In this document: in pieces, positions 59,207 through 64,000 of the stretch | Layout: each line of letters begins with the position of its first letter | Numbering within the stretch: the first letter of the stretch is position 1 | Assembly: GCF_022808865.1 (NCBI RefSeq) | Contig: NZ_JAKZLB010000002.1 | Location: 386,019-450,018, forward strand | DNA: 64,000 nt | DNA from: Geothrix oryzisoli | GTDB taxonomy: Bacteria > Acidobacteriota > Holophagae > Holophagales > Holophagaceae | Direction: 5' to 3' | Position numbers and translations under genes: made by a program | Notes under the pieces: generated by a model | The model's input: only the letters and a program-made list of their open reading frames with translations | Told to the model about the DNA's origin: nothing | Databases searched by the model: none

Positions 59207-59254
59207 CCTGACCCTTCCTTCAGATTCGGCCCCGCGCACCCCGCGGGGCTTTCT
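59118..59254 (+). promoter_or_regulatory. thr attenuator: pause, antiterminator and terminator arms
   Basis: Terminator: GCCCCGCG (59229-59236), loop CACCC, CGCGGGGC (59242-59249), then TTTCT. A pause-type hairpin CGCGG/CCGCG spans 59118-59131 inside the leader frame. CCCGCGG (59193-59199), at the leader end, can pair with CCGCGGG (59241-59247), which would block the terminator. This is the layout of ribosome-mediated attenuation. Confidence 0.6.
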
Positions 59255-59277
59255 GTATAGATCCATACGGAGTCCCC

Positions 59278-61761
59278 ATGCAGCCCACCCCCATCCGCGT
59301 CATGAAATTCGGCGGGACCAGTGTCGCCGGCGCCGCGCGCCTCCGCATCGTGGCGGACCTGGTGGCCGCGGCCCGGACCACCCACCGCGTCTGTGTCGTG
59401 GCCTCCGCCATGGCCGGGGTGACGAACCTCCTGGTGAACGAGGGCCGGGTGCCCGACCGGGCGGCCGCCGACCGGCTCCTGGACGCCTTCCGGGCCGTCC
59501 ATGCCGAGGTGGTGGAGGCCCTGGCGGGGGATCTGGGCACCGGCGCGCAGGCGCTTCGCGATGAGCTGGGCGGACTGGAGGCCCTCGGCCGCAGGCTGCT
59601 CCACGGCATGGCCCTGCTGGAGGAGGGGCCGCCCTCGGTGCTGGCCCAGGTGGCGAGCCTGGGCGAGCGGGCCTCCTGCGCCATCCTGGTGGCTCTGCTG
59701 GCGGCCCGGGGGCTGAGGCCCCGCTACCTGGATCCCGTGGAGCATGTCCGCGTGGAGGGCGATCCCATCCAGGCCCGACCCTGCCTGGCGGAGACGGAGG
59801 CCCGGTTCGCCGCGGTGAAGGCCGGCGAAGGCGGCCTCTGGGTGCTGCCGGGCTTCTTCGGCGGCGATGCCCAGGGGCGCATCCTGTCCCTGGGGCGGGG
59901 CGGCTCCGACCACAGCGCGGCCCTGGCCGCCGCGGCCCTGGACGCGGACCTGCTGGAGATCTGGACCGACGTGGTCGGCCTCTACAGCGCCGACCCCCGC
60001 CTGGTGCCCGAGGCCTTCCCCCTGCCGGAGGCCAGCTTCGAGGAGGCCATGGAGCTCTCCTTCTTCGGCGCCAAGGTCCTCCACCCGAAGACCATCCCGC
60101 CCGTGCGCGAGCGGGGCATCCCCGTGCGGGTCTGCAGCAGCTTCGACCCCGCCCACCCCGGCACCGTGATCCGCGAGGCCGTGCCGCCCCCGCCCAGCGG
60201 CGTGCGGGGCATCTCCTTCCTGCGCGGGCTTTCGGTGGTCAACCTCACGGGGCCCGGCATGCTGGGCGTGCCGGGCATTGCGGGCCGCGTGTTCGGCGCC
60301 CTGGCCCGCAAGGGCATCTCGGTGGTGCTCATCACCCAGAGCTCGTCGGAGCTCTCCATCTGCTTCGCCGTGAGACAGGCCGACGGACCCGGCGCCGTGG
60401 CGGCCATCCAGGAGGCCTTCCCCGCGGAGCTGACGGCGGGCTTCCTGGATCCTGTGGACCTGCGCGAGGGGCTCTCCGTCCTCAGCATCGTGGGGGACGG
60501 CATGCGCACCCGGCCCGGCGTGGCGGGCACCTTCTTCGACGCCCTGGCAGAAGTGGGCTGCAACGTGGTGGCCATCGCCCAGGGGGCCAGCGAGCGCATC
60601 ATCTCCGCCGTGGTGGAGGAGGGCGAGGGCGCCCGGGCCCTGCCGCACATCCACCGCCGGTTCTTCCAGACCCAGGTGGTGGTGGAGGTGCACCTCCTGG
60701 GCGCGGGCAACGTGGGCGGCAGCCTGCTGGGCCAGATCCAGCGGCAGCAGGCCAAGCTGGCGGCCCAGGGCCTCGACCTGCGGGTGGCGACCATCGCGAC
60801 CAGCCGCCGCATGCGCCTGGATGCCAAGGGTCTCGACCTGGACCACTGGCGCGAGGACCTGGCCCAGGGCGAACCCATGGACCTGGATCGTCTGATGGCG
60901 GTGGTCCGCAACGGACCGCCGGCCCTGTCGGTGCTGGTGGACTGCACCACCAGCGGCGAGCTGGCGGGCCGCTACCCCGAGCTCTTCGACGCGGGCTTCC
61001 ATGTGGTGACGGCCAACAAGAAGGCGAACAGCGCCTCCCAGGCCTTCTATCGCGAGCTGCGGCAGCGCTCCTCCCGCCGGGGGCTGCGCTTCCTCTACGA
61101 GGCCAACGTGGGCGCGGGCCTGCCCATCATCGACACCGTGAAGAACCTGGTGCTGACGGGCGACCGCGTGCTGCGCGCCGAGGGCATCCTCTCGGGCTCC
61201 ATGTCGTACATCCTGGGCCTCCTGGGCGAGGGCGTGCCGCTCTCCGAGGCCGTGCGCTCCGCCAAGGAGAGCGGCTTCACCGAGCCCGACCCCCGGGACG
61301 ACCTCAGCGGCATGGACGTGGCGCGCAAGCTCCTCATCCTGGCCCGGGAGCTGGGCATGGAGCTGGAGCTGGCCGATGTCGAGGTGGAGGGCCTGCTGCC
61401 GGAGTCCTTCGACGCCAGCGGCGACATTCCCACCTTCATGGCCCGGCTGCCGGAGCTGGACGCACCCTTCCGCGAGCGCCTGGCGGCGCTGAAGGCCGAG
61501 GGGAAGACCCTGCGCTATGTGGGCAGCCTTTCGGACAGTGGCTGTCGCGTCGGCCTGCTGCCGGTGGACGCGGAGCACCCCTTCATGGCCATCAAGGGCG
61601 GCGAGAACGCCCTGGCGCTGCTCACGGAGCGCTATCAGCCCCACCCCATGGTCATCCGCGGCTACGGCGCCGGGGCCGAGGTCACGGCGGCCGGTGTGCT
61701 GGCGGACGTGCTGAGGCTGGTGCCCGCAGGGGCCCGGCCTTCGCGACGGAGGCCCGCATGA
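59278..61761 (+). CDS. thrA: Bifunctional aspartokinase / homoserine dehydrogenase
   Basis: 827 residues. N-terminal aspartokinase ([50 protein letters not shown]), then paired ACT domains (about 310-460; [38 protein letters not shown]), and a homoserine dehydrogenase with NAD(P) loop [42 protein letters not shown] and [17 protein letters not shown]. It catalyses the first and third steps from aspartate; the ACT domains imply threonine feedback. The stop overlaps thrB by ATGA. GGAG lies 5 nt before the ATG. Confidence 0.96.
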   Translation: MQPTPIRVMKFGGTSVAGAARLRIVADLVAAARTTHRVCVVASAMAGVTNLLVNEGRVPDRAAADRLLDAFRAVHAEVVEALAGDLGTGAQALRDELGGLEALGRRLLHGMALLEEGPPSVLAQVASLGERASCAILVALLAARGLRPRYLDPVEHVRVEGDPIQARPCLAETEARFAAVKAGEGGLWVLPGFFGGDAQGRILSLGRGGSDHSAALAAAALDADLLEIWTDVVGLYSADPRLVPEAFPLPEASFEEAMELSFFGAKVLHPKTIPPVRERGIPVRVCSSFDPAHPGTVIREAVPPPPSGVRGISFLRGLSVVNLTGPGMLGVPGIAGRVFGALARKGISVVLITQSSSELSICFAVRQADGPGAVAAIQEAFPAELTAGFLDPVDLREGLSVLSIVGDGMRTRPGVAGTFFDALAEVGCNVVAIAQGASERIISAVVEEGEGARALPHIHRRFFQTQVVVEVHLLGAGNVGGSLLGQIQRQQAKLAAQGLDLRVATIATSRRMRLDAKGLDLDHWREDLAQGEPMDLDRLMAVVRNGPPALSVLVDCTTSGELAGRYPELFDAGFHVVTANKKANSASQAFYRELRQRSSRRGLRFLYEANVGAGLPIIDTVKNLVLTGDRVLRAEGILSGSMSYILGLLGEGVPLSEAVRSAKESGFTEPDPRDDLSGMDVARKLLILARELGMELELADVEVEGLLPESFDASGDIPTFMARLPELDAPFRERLAALKAEGKTLRYVGSLSDSGCRVGLLPVDAEHPFMAIKGGENALALLTERYQPHPMVIRGYGAGAEVTAAGVLADVLRLVPAGARPSRRRPA

Positions 61762-62771
61762 CGGATCGCGACTACCCGCCGGGGGGCGTCACGGCCTACG
61801 CTCCCGCCAGCATCGGCAACTTCGCCGCGGGCTTCGACCTGCTGGGCGCGGCCCTCCTGCCCCTGGACGGCAGCCTGCTGGGCGATCTGGTCCATGCCGC
61901 GCCGGCGGCGGAGGCCTCCTTCACCCTGGAAGGACCCTTCGCCCCGGCCCTGGCCGGTGAGACCCGGCCCAACCTGGCCCTCCGGGCCGCCGACCTCTTC
62001 CGGGAGGCGGCGGCGGCGAAGGGCCGGGCGGTGGGGCCCTTCGCCCTCCGGCTGGAGAAGCGGCTGCCGGTGGCCAGCGGCCTGGGGTCGAGCGCCAGTT
62101 CCATCGTGGCCACCCTGGCGGCCCTCCAGGCCCTCTGCGGCGATCCCCTCTCCGTTCCTGAGTTGCTCGAACTGGCGGGGCGGGCCGAGGGCTCCACCAG
62201 CGGCGGCATCCACCTGGACAATGTGGCGCCCTCCCTGCTGGGCGGTCTGCAGCTGACGGTGCCGGGCCGGGATGGGAAGCCCGCGGCGCGGCGCCTGCCC
62301 TGGCCGGCGGACCTGCTGCTGGTGGTGGCGCATCCCGAGTACCAGCTGCCCACCGCGAGGAGCCGGGCCGCCCTGCCGGAGCGTCCGGCCTGGGCCGACA
62401 CCGTGGCGTTTGCGGGCAACCTCGCGGGCTTCGTCCACGCCCTGCACACCGGCGACCGGGCCCTGCTGGCCCGCTGCCTGCGCGATCCCCTGGTGGAGGC
62501 CCACCGCGCGCCCCTGGTGCCGGGCTTCCGCGCCGCCCAGGCCGGGGCCCTGGCCGCTGGCGCTCTGGGGTGCACGCTGTCGGGATCCGGTCCCTCGATC
62601 TTCGCCGTGGCCGGCGACGAGGCGGATGCCGGCACCGTGGCCGCGGCCCTCCAGGGGGGCTTCGCCCAGGCGGGCCTGCCTAGCCGGGCCTGGGTCTGCA
62701 CCTTGGATCTGGAAGGCGCCCGCCTCCTGTCGCCTGTGTCCCGCCCCCTCTTCCTCGAGGCCCAGCCATGA
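61758..62771 (+). CDS. thrB: Homoserine kinase
   Basis: 337 residues, GHMP kinase fold. Phosphorylates homoserine. ATP loop [20 protein letters not shown] at about 104-123, the N-terminal [20 protein letters not shown] and the C-terminal [16 protein letters not shown]. The ATG lies within the thrA stop and its own stop within the thrC start, so the three genes are translated as a coupled unit. Confidence 0.95.
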   Translation: MTDRDYPPGGVTAYAPASIGNFAAGFDLLGAALLPLDGSLLGDLVHAAPAAEASFTLEGPFAPALAGETRPNLALRAADLFREAAAAKGRAVGPFALRLEKRLPVASGLGSSASSIVATLAALQALCGDPLSVPELLELAGRAEGSTSGGIHLDNVAPSLLGGLQLTVPGRDGKPAARRLPWPADLLLVVAHPEYQLPTARSRAALPERPAWADTVAFAGNLAGFVHALHTGDRALLARCLRDPLVEAHRAPLVPGFRAAQAGALAAGALGCTLSGSGPSIFAVAGDEADAGTVAAALQGGFAQAGLPSRAWVCTLDLEGARLLSPVSRPLFLEAQP

Positions 62772-64000
62772 AGCTCGCCAGCACCCGGAACGCCGCCTGC
62801 ACCGCCACCTTCCTGGAGGCTGCCCGCGTGGGCCTGGCCCCGGATGGCGGCCTCTTCGCGCCGGTCGAGATCCCGCGCTTCGCTGATGCCGCAGATCTCC
62901 TGGGGCTCGACTTCCTCTCCCGCTCCTCGGAGATCCTGCACCGCTTCCTGGGGGATGAGCTGTCCCGGACGGCGGTGGAAGACCTGGCGCGCTCCGCCTT
63001 CACCTTCCCGGCGCCCCTGGTGCCGGTGCGGCCCGGGATCTCCGCCCTGGAGCTCTTCCACGGGCCCACCCTGGCCTTCAAGGACTTCGGCGCCCGCTTC
63101 CTGGCCCGGGTGCTGGCCCTCGATGCGGGAGAGCAGCCGCGCACGGTGCTGACCGCCACCTCCGGGGACACCGGCGCCGCCGTGGCGAGCGCCTTCCTCG
63201 GCCTGCAGGGCGTGCGCGTGGTCGTGCTCTACCCCGCGGGCCGCGTGTCACCCCTGCAGGAGCGCCAGTTCGCCACCTGCGGCGACAATGTGCTGGCCCT
63301 GGCGGTGGAGGGCGCCTTCGACGACTGCCAGCGGCTGGTGAAGGGGGCCTTCGAGGATCCCGACCTGGTCGGCGGCCTGGGGCTCACCTCCGCCAACAGC
63401 ATCAACATCGCGCGCCTCCTGGCGCAGCTGCTGTACTACTACGAGGCGGCGGCACAGGCCCGGCGTGCCGCCCCGCTGACGGTGGCCGTGCCCAGCGGCA
63501 ACTTCGGCAACCTCTACGCGGGCCTGCTGGCCCAGGCCACGGGCGCGCCCATCCACCGCTTCGTGGTGGCCACGAACGCCAACCGCGTGGTGCCGGACTA
63601 CCTCGACACGGGCGAGTACCGTCCCCGGCCCTCCGTGGCCACGCTCTCCAACGCCATGGACGTGGGCGCCCCCAGCAACTGGGAGCGCATCCACGCCCTG
63701 TTCCACGGGGACCACGACGCCATGGCCGCGGCCCTGCGCTGGGGTGTCCGCAGCGACGCGGAGACGCGGCAGACGGTCCTGGACCTCGATCGCGAAGGCT
63801 ACCTGGCGGATCCCCACGGCGCCGTGGCCTGCGGCGTGCTCCAGGCGCAACTGCGGGAGGGCGAAGAGGGCATCTTCCTCGCCACGGCCCACCCCGCCAA
63901 GTTCCGCGAGTCCCTGGAGCCGACCCTGGGCAGGGAGATTCCGCTGCCCCGGGTCCTCAGCGACCTGCTGGAGAAGCCGCTGCTGAGCGAGCCGCTCCCC
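62768..64000 (+). CDS. thrC: Threonine synthase (3' end cut by window edge)
   Basis: 411 codons are visible and the frame is still open. Converts homoserine phosphate to threonine with PLP. PLP Lys in GPTLAFKDFGARFLARVLAL (about 100-119), the phosphate loop TATSGDTGAAVASAFLG, PAGRVSPLQERQFATCGDNV and PSGNFGNLYAGLLA are all present. The N-terminus (STRNAACTATFLEAARVGLA) places it in the Escherichia-type class. ATGA overlap with thrB. Confidence 0.95.
   Translation, partial: MKLASTRNAACTATFLEAARVGLAPDGGLFAPVEIPRFADAADLLGLDFLSRSSEILHRFLGDELSRTAVEDLARSAFTFPAPLVPVRPGISALELFHGPTLAFKDFGARFLARVLALDAGEQPRTVLTATSGDTGAAVASAFLGLQGVRVVVLYPAGRVSPLQERQFATCGDNVLALAVEGAFDDCQRLVKGAFEDPDLVGGLGLTSANSINIARLLAQLLYYYEAAAQARRAAPLTVAVPSGNFGNLYAGLLAQATGAPIHRFVVATNANRVVPDYLDTGEYRPRPSVATLSNAMDVGAPSNWERIHALFHGDHDAMAAALRWGVRSDAETRQTVLDLDREGYLADPHGAVACGVLQAQLREGEEGIFLATAHPAKFRESLEPTLGREIPLPRVLSDLLEKPLLSEPLP

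Overview
This 64 kb window is very GC-rich bacterial chromosome, densely packed with genes on both strands. No gap between genes exceeds about 270 bp, and I saw no rRNA, tRNA, CRISPR array, insertion sequence or prophage. Lipopolysaccharide genes (kdsA, gmhA), many lipoproteins, a small outer-membrane barrel, TonB-like proteins and periplasmic c-type cytochromes show a Gram-negative cell. Gene content and composition suggest Acidobacteriota, class Holophagae (Geothrix/Holophaga-like). That assignment is inference from memory of these genomes and was not tested by a search.

Layout. 1-10.9 kb: a TPR protein cut by the window edge, cdd and a DUF58 gene; an APC amino-acid permease with riboflavin synthase; three tandem paralogous small lipoproteins; smpB divergent from dedA; then pip, an EamA transporter and a CPBP protease. 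10.9-21.7 kb: hemW, a DUF4124-like membrane gene and gmhA; a membrane-anchored cytochrome P460; a hemerythrin; a haem-binding triple-rhodanese protein; ftsK; a lipoprotein deacetylase coupled to a queD-like gene; an HD hydrolase. 21.7-31 kb: iron (bfd, bfr) and thiol-redox genes (dsbD, two TlpA-like), an endonuclease III fused to a BtuF-like receptor, a FolD homologue and a double TonB_C protein. 31-41 kb: rimJ-like and kdsA divergent from an Lrp-type operon; a DUF2339/DUF3999/lipoprotein operon; a response-regulator diguanylate cyclase; an NFACT gene.

41-50.4 kb: a translationally coupled operon for ACP, FabZ-like dehydratase, ketosynthase, catalytically dead ketosynthase (chain-length-factor-like) and a SPOR protein. 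Divergent from it lies complex I, nuoABCD then nuoEF, with a divergent marR/yceI pair between D and E. nuoG onward is absent here. 50-59 kb: metallophosphoesterase, 14-TM MFS exporter, two small secreted proteins, argF, a CBS-domain protein, a Tat-exported epimerase and an ATP/ADP-translocase-family carrier. 59-64 kb: thrA-thrB-thrC, each joined by ATGA overlaps, preceded by a Thr-rich leader peptide and a terminator that look like classical attenuation.

The most unusual observations are the Nth-BtuF fusion, the recoded duplicate of the nuoD 3' end, the 35-bp duplication of the NFACT 3' end around a double hairpin, the thr attenuator, the KS/CLF mini-operon without a ketoreductase, and a recurrent TAnnCTGG promoter-like word that often lies only 5-7 nt before the start codon, suggesting leaderless mRNAs.
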